Of a stretch of 64,000 bases of DNA, positions 50,574 through 59,745 are shown piece after piece; position 1 is the first letter of the stretch, and the number at the start of each line of letters is the position of its first letter. The translations under genes were made by a program, and so were the position numbers. Source of the stretch: an uncultured Lachnospiraceae bacterium (GTDB taxonomy: Bacteria; Bacillota; Clostridia; Lachnospirales; Lachnospiraceae); NCBI GenBank assembly GCA_902493385.1, contig CABUPO010000007.1:75557-139556 (forward strand), given 5' to 3'. The notes beneath the pieces were generated by a model. That model ran no database searches. It was not told the origin of the DNA and was given only the letters and a program-made list of their open reading frames with translations.

Positions 50574-53423
50574 CTATGAATATTTTTTAAGTAATTCTTC
50601 GGTGGAGGCTTTTACTTTAAGCATATATTCATAATATTCGTCAAGAAGAGGACGTATGCCTTCAATATCGTTATCCTTGCCCATATTTTCAAGCTTAAGC
50701 GAGTAAGCGGCAAGTTCATTTGCTGAAACTGTTGCGGCCAGGCCTTTAAGACCGTGTACTTCTATAACAAATGTCTTCATATCATCAGGGAATGACCGGC
50801 TGATGATATCGCGTTTGTTAGTAATGGTGTTGGAAAAATTCTTTAAGGTCTTAAGGTATATAGGCATTGAACCGATACGGGAAAGACCTTCCTTAAAGTC
50901 GATATCCTCATTTGCCTCCTCGTCTGGTTCATAATCGTCTGTGTCGACAGCGCGGTATTCAACAGCCTTGCTGTGCATATCCGGCTTGAGCCATTTAGTA
51001 AGCTTGCTGTGAAGATTACGCATTTCAAGCGGTTTTGGTATAAAGTCCTGAAAGCCCATATTAAGGAACATTTCCTTTGCGCCCTGTGAAGCGTTGGCAG
51101 TAAGGACGATAACGGGCAGTGTTTTGTATGAGTCGCCTTTAAGCTTTCTTATGGCGTGCAGGGTTTCCTCTCCATCCATTCCAGGCATCATATGGTCCAT
51201 AAATACAAGGTCGTAATCATTATTTTTTATCATCTCAATAGCCTTATAGCCTGATTCGGCACAATCCATTTTCATCTGATACGGTTTCATAATTGCGGTA
51301 GCTACCTGAAGGTTCATATCGTTATCGTCAACAATAAGAATGTGCTTGTCCGGCATTGGATGTATAAGGAACGACTGATGTACGTTATGAGATTTCATGC
51401 TCTTTAAATCTCTGCACAGATACGAGTTAATCTGTATTGGGAAGAGCGGCACAAATAAAGTGTCGTCGTCGCTTACTGTTCCGGCATGGTCGTACACAAG
51501 CGTTATTAACTGTGATTTGTCATATATATTATCTTCCGACAGCATTTTAACCGTATCAGAGTCTGCTATTATAAATTCGTAATCTTTTTCGGAAAGAAGA
51601 GCGCTGAACTCATAATTGTCAGAAGCAATTGAATAGTTTACATATGAATCTTCCAGACAGCTTGCATAATAATTTCTGAGAAGCGCAGAAGGTTCAAGTA
51701 TAAGCACATTTTCGTATTTTCTGCCGTTACTTTCTGCTTTCGGTACTAAAGGTTCGGTTTTGGCAACACGCTGCACTATGCTTACTGTAAATTCGGAACC
51801 CTCGCCATATACGGACTGTACCTCGATACCTCCCTGCATAAGCTCTGCAAATTGTTTGGCGATTGCCATTCCCAGCCCTGTGCCTTCAATTTTTTTGTTG
51901 CGTCGTGAATCAAAACGTGAAAAGCTGTCAAACAGATGTTCAAGGTTGTTTTTAGATATACCTATGCCTGTATCTGTTACCTTTACAACAAGCTTCAGCG
52001 ACGCCTGATCTATAAAGTCACAGTCAATAGTAACCATTATATGACCTTTTTCAGTATATTTTACAGCATTGGTAACAATGTTGCTTAAAAGCTGGCGTAC
52101 ACGCTGCATATCTCCTATCATGTATCGGGGAACATATGAGGCGATATTCACAAGAAAATACACCGGCTTACTGCCAAGCCGTACCGAGGCTATGGTGGTA
52201 AGGTCATATATTATTGATTCAAAGTCGTATTCTTCATCTATTAACTCAAATTTGCCTGAGTCTATCCTGGTAACGTCAAGAATATCGTTAATCATTGCCA
52301 AAAGATTATTACCGGCTTCCGATATGTACGAGACTTCCTTCAGCTGTCCGCTTTTAAGCTCCGATCTTGCGAGTATGTCGCTTACTCCTATTATTGTATT
52401 AAGCGGGGTTTTAAGCTCGTGGCTCAGGTTCGCCAGCATCATTGAACGGCTTTCCGCTACACGTTTACTTCCGTTATTTTTTACTACAGGTATTATATAT
52501 ACAAGAAGAGCGATAACAATTAATATTGTAAATAAAACATTAGTAGTAACAATGTATGAGCTGTAATGGCTGGAAGCGCTGTATTCAGGATCAATCAAAA
52601 TCGAAATGTAAAGCATCCAGTCCAAAAACACAGCGTGGGAACGGTATATGTACTGGGTATATCCGTCGTATTCGTGAATGTATAAGGAATCCTCAGATTC
52701 TTCCGAAACCTGGCTGAAACGGTCTGTAAATCCCGGTGTGGATACAAGCTGGTATAAAGGTGTGAGCGAATTGTCAGAATCATATTCTGAGTTAGAATAT
52801 GCTATTATTCCATTGTTGGCGTTGCTTAAAAGAACCTGTATATTGCTTGTGTCAAACCTGAAAGAGTTAATTATTGTAGAAGGCTTTATAAATCCGCATA
52901 AAACATTGGATATACTGTCGCTTCCCGGAGCAATGACAGGCCTTGCAATAACTATATTGACGGCAGGGCTGATGCTGCTTAATATTGCGCTTGATGCGCT
53001 TACGGAGGATTCTCCGGTAAGCGCCGTTTTGTAGAAATCTTCACTGCGGATATCAAAGCTTTCGTTATAGCCTATAACAGAAAGATTTCCGTTAAGGTCG
53101 GCGATTCCGTAGGTTATGTCCATGCTTGTAAGAGCAAGCTCGTTAAGATATCTGATACGCTCGTCCTGATTGTCTATATGGTTAAGAGCATTGGCGGCAA
53201 ATAAAATGGAGCTGTCATACATTGTAAGGCTTGCAGACATACCCTTTGAAATTGTAGATGTAAGTTCGCCAAGGCTGTTATATGATTCAGTTTTTAACGA
53301 ATCTGTAAGCGCATTATTGAGTCTGATATTATTGTATATGGTAAGAAATATCAGAATGATAACTGTAATTATCATAATTGCAAGTTTTACAGGATAAATG
53401 CTTAGTTTATGTTGTTTGCTCAT
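50574..53423 (-). CDS. Hybrid sensor histidine kinase with receiver and HPt domains
   Basis: A 949-residue membrane-bound signalling protein. Order: membrane helix (about 12-32), extracytoplasmic sensor of about 260 residues like a dCache domain, second helix (about 293-315), HisKA with LSHELKTPLN (His near 335), HATPase (NIVTNAVKYTEKGHIMV, DTGIGIS, GTGLGMAIA), a degenerate receiver-like part (NVLILEPSALLRNYYAS), a true receiver (HILIVDDNDMNLQVA, VFMDHMMPGMDG) and an HPt domain (VIEVHGLKGLAATV). All phosphorelay steps except the final regulator are in one chain, and no such regulator is adjacent. The start at 53423 follows GGAG. Confidence 0.9.
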   Translation of the reverse strand: MSKQHKLSIYPVKLAIMIITVIILIFLTIYNNIRLNNALTDSLKTESYNSLGELTSTISKGMSASLTMYDSSILFAANALNHIDNQDERIRYLNELALTSMDITYGIADLNGNLSVIGYNESFDIRSEDFYKTALTGESSVSASSAILSSISPAVNIVIARPVIAPGSDSISNVLCGFIKPSTIINSFRFDTSNIQVLLSNANNGIIAYSNSEYDSDNSLTPLYQLVSTPGFTDRFSQVSEESEDSLYIHEYDGYTQYIYRSHAVFLDWMLYISILIDPEYSASSHYSSYIVTTNVLFTILIVIALLVYIIPVVKNNGSKRVAESRSMMLANLSHELKTPLNTIIGVSDILARSELKSGQLKEVSYISEAGNNLLAMINDILDVTRIDSGKFELIDEEYDFESIIYDLTTIASVRLGSKPVYFLVNIASYVPRYMIGDMQRVRQLLSNIVTNAVKYTEKGHIMVTIDCDFIDQASLKLVVKVTDTGIGISKNNLEHLFDSFSRFDSRRNKKIEGTGLGMAIAKQFAELMQGGIEVQSVYGEGSEFTVSIVQRVAKTEPLVPKAESNGRKYENVLILEPSALLRNYYASCLEDSYVNYSIASDNYEFSALLSEKDYEFIIADSDTVKMLSEDNIYDKSQLITLVYDHAGTVSDDDTLFVPLFPIQINSYLCRDLKSMKSHNVHQSFLIHPMPDKHILIVDDNDMNLQVATAIMKPYQMKMDCAESGYKAIEMIKNNDYDLVFMDHMMPGMDGEETLHAIRKLKGDSYKTLPVIVLTANASQGAKEMFLNMGFQDFIPKPLEMRNLHSKLTKWLKPDMHSKAVEYRAVDTDDYEPDEEANEDIDFKEGLSRIGSMPIYLKTLKNFSNTITNKRDIISRSFPDDMKTFVIEVHGLKGLAATVSANELAAYSLKLENMGKDNDIEGIRPLLDEYYEYMLKVKASTEELLKKYS

Positions 53424-53486
53424 ATATGCACACTCCAAACTGCGAGAATAGACTATATTATAACAGAAATATTTGTTGTTGTATAG

Positions 53487-53515
53487 TTTACAGATGAGTT
53501 TATATTAAGTATAAT
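53487..53515 (+). promoter_or_regulatory. metH promoter
   Basis: TTTACA (53487-53492), 17-base spacer, TATAAT (53510-53515), 30 bases before the start codon. The leader is too short for a SAM riboswitch or T-box. Confidence 0.75.
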
Positions 53516-53545
53516 GTTTTCTATTAACGTTTGGAGGTCTTATGC

Positions 53546-56035
53546 ATGACCAGGCAGGATTTTTATGAATTAACCAATAATAACATAGTAATTCTTGATG
53601 GAGCGACCGGTTCAATGCTCCAAAAAGCGGGAATGAATCCGGGAGAATGTCCGGAGGAATGGATTCTTTCACATAGAGATGAAATGATTAATCTGCAGAA
53701 GAGTTATATTGAAGCAGGAAGCGATATAATATACGCGCCGACCTTTACGGCTAACCGTATTAAGCTTAGTGAATACGGACTTGCAGATAATATTGGAGAG
53801 ATTAACAGAGAGCTTGTCAGCCTGTCAAAGGAAGCTGTTTCTCTAATGCAGACTAATCCAGGGCGAAAAGTCTATATAGCAGGGGATATTACAATGACAG
53901 GAAGACAGCTTTATCCTATGGGCCAGCTTTCTTTCGAGGAGCTTATAGATATATATAAGGAGCAGCTTTCTTATATGTATGAGGCAGGTATCGACCTTGT
54001 CGTTATTGAGACTATGATGAGTCTTCAGGAATGCAGGGCTGCGGTTCTTGCTGTTAAAGAGACTTCTGAGCTTCCGGTAATGGTTACTCTATCGTTTGAA
54101 GACGATGGAAGGACTCTGTACGGAACAGACCCGGTAACGGCAGTGACTGTTCTTCAGTCGATGGGAGTGGATGCAATAGGCGCTAACTGTTCTTCAGGTG
54201 CAGACAGGATGCTTGATATTATTAAAAAGATGTCGTCAGCTGCAAAGGTTCCGGTTATTGCAAAGCCTAACTGCGGAATGCCTGTGCTCAGAGACGGCGT
54301 TACGGTATATTCCGATACGCCTGAGGAATTTGAACTTGGAGTAAGAGAGATTGTATCTGCGGGAGCGTCAATAATCGGAGGCTGCTGCGGAACGGATCCT
54401 TGTTGCATCAGACTGTTAAAAAGCAGGTCGGCCTCGTATGTTATGCCGGCTAATCAACGCTGCGGCAGTAAAAAAATTCTGACGAGTGAAAGAAGCTATG
54501 TGGATATTGCTTCAGGAGAAAAGTTTTTTATTATCGGCGAACGGATTAACCCGACAGGTAAAAAGGCGCTTCAGGCAGCTCTTAAAGAAGGCAGCCTTGA
54601 GCTTGTTGTATCAATGGCTGAGGAACAGGAGGAGTACGGCGCAGATATTTTGGATGTTAATGTAGGAATGAACGGAATTGATGAGACCGAGATTCTGTAT
54701 AAAGCGGTTATGGAATTGTCTCAGTCAGTAAATCTTCCATTATCGATAGATACAAGCAGCCCTGACGCTATGGAAAAGGCTTTAAGGCATTATCCGGGAA
54801 GAGCGCTTATGAATTCGATAAGCCTTGATGATAATAAAACGGACAGGCTTCTTGCCCTTGCAAAAAAGTACGGAGCAATGTTTGTTCTGCTTCCACTTTC
54901 AGAAGCGGGACTTCCAAAAAGTCTTGATGAAAAGAAAGAGATTATTAATACGCTGGTTAATAAAGCTCATGAATACGGAATAGACGATGACTGTATAGTT
55001 GTGGACGGGCTTGTAACGACAGTGGGCGCTAACAGACAGGCGGCTGCAGAGACGCTTGAAACTATAAGATATTGTAAGGAGGAGCTTGGCGTTGAGACAG
55101 TGTGCGGGTTGTCCAATATATCGTTTGGATTGCCGGAAAGGTCTTATATTAACGCAGCATTTATGGCGGTTGCCATATCAAGCGGACTGACAATGGCAAT
55201 TGCTAATCCGATGCAGGAGCTTCTTATGAATATTACGTATGCGTCGGACCTTCTTATGGCCAAGCCTGATTCGGATACAAGATATGTTGAAAGAATTACT
55301 GTATTTAACGAGGAGCATAAAAAAGAATTAGTTCCGGCACAGAAAAACGATGCCGCCGCCAAAGATGTAACAGTCAAAAAAGAAGGCCCGGATAAAGATA
55401 TAACAGACGATATATGCGATGAGGGTATTTACGAGTCGGTTTTAAAGGGCAGAAAAGAAAATGCGTTAAAGCTGGTAAAGAATGCCATTGATAATGGCAA
55501 AAGACCTGATATAATAATCAACAAAGCGCTTATACCTGCTATTAATAAGGTAGGAGAGCTGTTTGAGGCGGGCAGGTATTTTCTTCCGCAGCTCATGAAC
55601 AGCGCCGAGGCAATGAAGGCTTCGATAGATTATCTTGAGCCGCTGCTTGATGATGAAGACGCAGGAAAAACCAACGGAGTTGTAGTTATTGCTACAGTTA
55701 AGGGCGACATACACGATATAGGAAAGAACCTTGTTGGAATAATGCTTAAGAATTACGGTTTTACAGTGTATGACCTTGGAAAAAATGTACCCGCAGAAGA
55801 TATTATAGACGCAGCTAAAAAGTATAACGCAGATATTATAGGGCTGTCTGCGCTTATGACAACTACAATGACAGAAATGAAAAATGTTGTTGATTTGGCA
55901 AAGAAAGAAAATGTGCGTGCCAGAATTATGATAGGCGGCGCCGTAGTAACAAGAGATTTTGCAGAAGAAATAGGCGCGGACGCATACTCGGCGGATGCAA
56001 AAGAAGCCGTAAGCACAGCCAAGCAATTGATATGA
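53546..56035 (+). CDS. metH: Cobalamin-dependent methionine synthase lacking the reactivation domain
   Basis: An 829-residue enzyme that transfers the methyl group of methyltetrahydrofolate via cobalamin to homocysteine. The homocysteine domain has the Zn cysteines (GANCSSG, GGCCGTDP), the pterin-binding domain reads IIGERINPTGKKAL and DVNVGMNGID, and the B12 cap and Rossmann domain carries VKGDIHDIGKNLVGIML with the cobalt-ligating His. The C-terminal SAM-binding reactivation domain of E. coli MetH (about 330 residues more) is absent, as in many Firmicutes where a separate protein is used. The ATG at 53546 follows TTGGAGGT. Confidence 0.92.
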   Translation: MTRQDFYELTNNNIVILDGATGSMLQKAGMNPGECPEEWILSHRDEMINLQKSYIEAGSDIIYAPTFTANRIKLSEYGLADNIGEINRELVSLSKEAVSLMQTNPGRKVYIAGDITMTGRQLYPMGQLSFEELIDIYKEQLSYMYEAGIDLVVIETMMSLQECRAAVLAVKETSELPVMVTLSFEDDGRTLYGTDPVTAVTVLQSMGVDAIGANCSSGADRMLDIIKKMSSAAKVPVIAKPNCGMPVLRDGVTVYSDTPEEFELGVREIVSAGASIIGGCCGTDPCCIRLLKSRSASYVMPANQRCGSKKILTSERSYVDIASGEKFFIIGERINPTGKKALQAALKEGSLELVVSMAEEQEEYGADILDVNVGMNGIDETEILYKAVMELSQSVNLPLSIDTSSPDAMEKALRHYPGRALMNSISLDDNKTDRLLALAKKYGAMFVLLPLSEAGLPKSLDEKKEIINTLVNKAHEYGIDDDCIVVDGLVTTVGANRQAAAETLETIRYCKEELGVETVCGLSNISFGLPERSYINAAFMAVAISSGLTMAIANPMQELLMNITYASDLLMAKPDSDTRYVERITVFNEEHKKELVPAQKNDAAAKDVTVKKEGPDKDITDDICDEGIYESVLKGRKENALKLVKNAIDNGKRPDIIINKALIPAINKVGELFEAGRYFLPQLMNSAEAMKASIDYLEPLLDDEDAGKTNGVVVIATVKGDIHDIGKNLVGIMLKNYGFTVYDLGKNVPAEDIIDAAKKYNADIIGLSALMTTTMTEMKNVVDLAKKENVRARIMIGGAVVTRDFAEEIGADAYSADAKEAVSTAKQLI

Positions 56036-56048
56036 GGATATGTGTAGA

Positions 56049-56978
56049 ATGAGTTTAGATGTAATAATTCCTGTATTTAAACCGAATGCCGGATTTAATG
56101 CGGTATTTAATGCAGTATGTAAGCAGACGCTTGCACCGGATACGATAATACTGATGTGGACAGTTCCTCAGAAAAGCTCTAAGGAAGAGGAGCAAAAGAC
56201 AGCGGAGAGTTTTCTTTGCGATAATGTCAGAATTATATACGTAGAGCAGAAGGATTTTGATCACGGCGGTACGAGAAGGCTGGGAATGGAATATTCTGAC
56301 GCCGATTACGCCGTGTGCATGACGCAGGACGCTCTTTTAGAAAACGAATATGTATTTGAAAATCTTTATAAAGCGTTTGCCAATGAAAATACTGCGGCGT
56401 CTTATGCAAAGCAGGTTCCGTATGACGGCTGCTCTGAATTAGAAAGGCTTGTACGGTCGTTTAATTATCCGGACAGCGTCCGTGTTCAGAACAGGGATAC
56501 TTTAGACCAATATGGAATCAAGACTTATTTCCTGTCTGATGTATGTGCAATGTATAAAAAAACATGCTATGAGGAGACAGGAGGATTTGTAAAAAGGACA
56601 ATTTTTAACGAGGACATGCTTATGGCGGCGGCTCTTATAGACAGAGGATATACTGTAATGTACGCGCCGGACGCCCATGTCATACATTCGCATAATTATT
56701 CATGTATGGAGCAGTTCAGGCGTAATTTTGACCTTGCCGTGTCGCACAGGCAGTATAAGGAAGTATTTTCGCGGGTATCGTCTGAGTCGGAAGGTATAAG
56801 GATGATTAAAAAGGTGTCGAAAATACTGTGCAGACAGCATAAGGCTTACCTTATACCAAAGCTGATTATACAAAGCGGATTTAAGTTCATGGGATACAGA
56901 ATGGGAAAAATATATGACAGGCTGCCAAAGGCTGTATTAATGCGGTGTACAATGAACAGAAGTTATTGGAATAAATAG
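56049..56978 (+). CDS. Family 2 glycosyltransferase, rhamnosyltransferase-like
   Basis: A 309-residue GT2 enzyme. The N-terminal DVIIPVFKPNAGFNAVFNAV is the nucleotide-sugar fold start, FDHGGTRRLGMEYSDADYAVCMTQDALLEN includes the DxD-equivalent TQDA, and NEDMLMAAALIDRGYTVMYAPDA is the acceptor-side ED motif. FDHGGTRR is typical of rhamnosyltransferases of cell-surface polysaccharide. ATG at 56049 is preferred; ATG at 56040 is possible. It follows metH by few bases and precedes an LCP ligase gene, which fits wall glycopolymer assembly. Confidence 0.82.
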   Translation: MSLDVIIPVFKPNAGFNAVFNAVCKQTLAPDTIILMWTVPQKSSKEEEQKTAESFLCDNVRIIYVEQKDFDHGGTRRLGMEYSDADYAVCMTQDALLENEYVFENLYKAFANENTAASYAKQVPYDGCSELERLVRSFNYPDSVRVQNRDTLDQYGIKTYFLSDVCAMYKKTCYEETGGFVKRTIFNEDMLMAAALIDRGYTVMYAPDAHVIHSHNYSCMEQFRRNFDLAVSHRQYKEVFSRVSSESEGIRMIKKVSKILCRQHKAYLIPKLIIQSGFKFMGYRMGKIYDRLPKAVLMRCTMNRSYWNK

Positions 56979-56999
56979 TGGAGCTTGGAGAATGAATCA

Positions 57000-57986
57000 A
57001 TGTCAGGATATATTAAAAAGAAAAAGAAAAAAAAGAAAAGGTTTTGGATATTTTTATCTGTTATGCTTGTTATTTCGGTTGTTGCAGGAAATCAGGCGGC
57101 GGCGCTAAGCCACAGGTTTCAGAGCACGCTGAAGCTTATGAACCATGATGCTTCAGGAGTTATAGCCGGTGTAGAAAGCGAGTTTGCGGGCTCAGAGCAA
57201 AATCTGGAAAAAAGTGATGATGTAATTAATATACTTCTTGTAGGGGCTGATAAAAGAAGTTCGTGGAAGGAAGACGGACGTTCGGATTCATGTATGATAG
57301 CGACCATCGACAAAAAGAATGAGAAATTAAAGATTACATCATTAATGAGGGATATGTACGTTGACATTCCGGGATACGGAAAGCACAAATTTAACGCGGC
57401 ATATTCGTATGGAGGCGTAGAGCTCCTTTATAAAACAATACTTAGTAATTTCGGAATTTCGGTGCAGGGTTATGCGATAGTTGATTTTGAGGCTTTCAGA
57501 AAGGTTGTAGATACTCTTGGAGGAGTGGAGGTTAATCTGACTGAAGAAGAGCACAGCATTTTGATGTCCAGGTATCACAGAACCTCCGTGCTTAAGCTGA
57601 AACCGGGAATCAACAACATGAACGGCACTCAGGCGCTTGCGTACTGCAGGCTCAGGCAGGATAAAAAGTCGGATTTCGGACGTACTGAAAGACAGAGATA
57701 CGTGCTTAAGCAGATATTTCTCTCAATGAAATCACAGCCTAAAAGCAAATGGTTTGAAACGGCTGAAGCGGTGATGCCTGAGATTTCTACCGACCTTTCA
57801 TCCGAAATGATACTTGGCTATCTTAAGGATATTATATTTATGGGTACAACTGATATCGAGCAGTTCAGAATACCGGTGGACGGCTCATATGAAAATGGTT
57901 CTGTAAACGGTCAGGATATTCTTGAAATAGATATTGATGAGAACAGAAATGCCCTTCACGACTATATTTATGAAAAATCCTCTTGA
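57000..57986 (+). CDS. LytR-CpsA-Psr family glycopolymer ligase
   Basis: A 328-residue LCP protein, anchored by one membrane helix (about residues 15-32) after a Lys-rich start. LCP enzymes attach lipid-linked teichoic acid or capsule to peptidoglycan. The domain has INILLVGADKRSSW, SDSCMIATIDKKNEKLKI, TSLMRDMYVDIPGYGKHKFNAAYS cut into two blocks, and AYCRLRQDKKSDFGRTERQR with the pyrophosphate-binding arginines. The ATG at 57000 follows TGGAG nine bases away. The gene is likely expressed with the preceding glycosyltransferase. Confidence 0.9.
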   Translation: MSGYIKKKKKKKKRFWIFLSVMLVISVVAGNQAAALSHRFQSTLKLMNHDASGVIAGVESEFAGSEQNLEKSDDVINILLVGADKRSSWKEDGRSDSCMIATIDKKNEKLKITSLMRDMYVDIPGYGKHKFNAAYSYGGVELLYKTILSNFGISVQGYAIVDFEAFRKVVDTLGGVEVNLTEEEHSILMSRYHRTSVLKLKPGINNMNGTQALAYCRLRQDKKSDFGRTERQRYVLKQIFLSMKSQPKSKWFETAEAVMPEISTDLSSEMILGYLKDIIFMGTTDIEQFRIPVDGSYENGSVNGQDILEIDIDENRNALHDYIYEKSS

Positions 57987-58056
57987 CATAAACAGACATA
58001 TATCTTTAAAATATATAAGATTATACACGAAAAATCTATCTGAAAGGATGAGGAAT

Positions 58057-59721
58057 ATGAGAAGTGACAATGTAACAAAAGGAATGCAGCAGGCTCCGCA
58101 CCGTTCATTATTTAATGCGCTCGGACTTACAAGTGAAGAACTTAACAGACCTCTGATTGGTATCGTAAGTTCATACAATGAGATTGTGCCGGGGCATATG
58201 AATATTGACAAAATTGTTGAGGCCGTCAAGCTTGGCGTCGCTATGGCGGGCGGTACTCCCAGAGTCTTTCCGGCAATTGCTGTATGCGACGGAATTGCAA
58301 TGGGACACATTGGCATGAAATATTCGCTTGTAACAAGAGATCTTATTGCAGACTCTACGGAATGCATGGCTTTGGCACATCAGTTTGATGCGCTTGTAAT
58401 GATACCTAACTGCGATAAGAATGTTCCGGGTCTTTTGATGGCTGCGGCAAGAATCAATGTGCCGACGATATTCGTCAGCGGCGGACCGATGCTTGCGGGC
58501 CACGTAGGAGGAAAGAAGCGCAGCCTTTCAAGTATGTTTGAAGCTGTAGGAGCTAATGCGGCAGGACTTATGACAGAGGAAGAGGTCGCAGATTATGAGA
58601 ATAACGTGTGTCCTACATGCGGCTCGTGTTCAGGCATGTATACAGCCAACAGTATGAATTGTCTCACCGAGGCTCTTGGAATGGGTCTTAAGGGCAATGG
58701 AACAATTCCGGCAGTATATTCAGAAAGAATCAGGCTTGCAAAGCACGCAGGAATGAAAATAATGGAGCTTCTTGAAAAAGACATAAGACCAAGAGATATT
58801 ATGACAGAGAAAGCGTTTATGAATGCTCTTACGGTAGATATGGCGCTTGGATGTTCAACTAACAGTATGCTTCATCTGCCTGCAATCGCTCACGAAGCGG
58901 GAGTTAATCTTAATCTTGACATAGCTAACGAGCTCAGTGCAAAGACTCCTAATCTGTGTCATCTTGCACCGGCAGGCCCTACATATATGGAAGACCTTAA
59001 CGAAGCAGGCGGCGTATATGCAGTTATGAACGAGCTTGATAAGAAGAAGCTTTTATATACAGATATAATTACGGTAACAGGAAAGACAGTCGGAGAAAAT
59101 ATAAAGAATTGTATTAATAAAAATACCGACGTCATAAGACCTGTAGAGAATCCATATAGTGAGACAGGAGGAATTGCTGTTCTTAAAGGTAATCTGGCTC
59201 CTGATTCATGTGTAGTAAAGCGTTCGGCAGTTGTGCCTGAAATGATGGTTCACGAAGGCCCTGCAAAGGTATTTGACTGCGAAGAGGATGCAATCGCCGC
59301 AATTAAAGGCGGAAAGATTGTTGAAGGTGATGTTGTTGTTATACGTTATGAGGGGCCAAAGGGAGGACCTGGCATGAGAGAGATGCTTAATCCTACGTCT
59401 GCTATTGCAGGAATGGGACTTGGCTCAAGCGTTGCGCTTATTACAGACGGAAGATTTTCCGGAGCTTCAAGGGGAGCGTCTATTGGACACGTTTCGCCTG
59501 AAGCAGCTATGGGAGGACCTATTGCCCTTGTTGAAGAAGGCGACATAATCAAGATTAATATTCCTGAGAATACTATAACCCTTGATGTATCTGACGAGGT
59601 TCTGTGTGAGAGACGAAAGAAGCTTAAGCCTGTAGAACCTAAAGTCACGACAGGATATCTTGCAAGATACCGTGAGCTGGTAACATCAGCTAACAGGGGA
59701 GCAATATTGGAAATGCGATAA
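58057..59721 (+). CDS. ilvD: Dihydroxy-acid dehydratase
   Basis: Iron-sulfur dehydratase of the valine, leucine and isoleucine pathway, 554 residues. MRSDNVTKGMQQAPHRSLF, MIPNCDKNVPGLLMA and CPTCGSCSGMYTANSMN hold the cluster cysteines; GRFSGASRGASIGHVSPEAA is the C-terminal signature. The ATG at 58057 behind AAAGGATGAGG is chosen; the frame is open earlier but overlaps the LCP gene. ilvB follows after 24 bases. Confidence 0.95.
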   Translation: MRSDNVTKGMQQAPHRSLFNALGLTSEELNRPLIGIVSSYNEIVPGHMNIDKIVEAVKLGVAMAGGTPRVFPAIAVCDGIAMGHIGMKYSLVTRDLIADSTECMALAHQFDALVMIPNCDKNVPGLLMAAARINVPTIFVSGGPMLAGHVGGKKRSLSSMFEAVGANAAGLMTEEEVADYENNVCPTCGSCSGMYTANSMNCLTEALGMGLKGNGTIPAVYSERIRLAKHAGMKIMELLEKDIRPRDIMTEKAFMNALTVDMALGCSTNSMLHLPAIAHEAGVNLNLDIANELSAKTPNLCHLAPAGPTYMEDLNEAGGVYAVMNELDKKKLLYTDIITVTGKTVGENIKNCINKNTDVIRPVENPYSETGGIAVLKGNLAPDSCVVKRSAVVPEMMVHEGPAKVFDCEEDAIAAIKGGKIVEGDVVVIRYEGPKGGPGMREMLNPTSAIAGMGLGSSVALITDGRFSGASRGASIGHVSPEAAMGGPIALVEEGDIIKINIPENTITLDVSDEVLCERRKKLKPVEPKVTTGYLARYRELVTSANRGAILEMR

Positions 59722-59745
59722 TATTTTATGAGTAGGAGAGATAAT

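Noticed and set aside
53424..53545. Search for SAM riboswitch or T-box before metH
   Set aside because: The leader after the promoter is about 25 bases, too short for either.
57987..58056. Search for a branched-chain T-box or leader peptide before ilvD
   Set aside because: Only 70 bases separate it from the LCP gene and no stem array or Leu/Ile/Val-rich peptide is seen.
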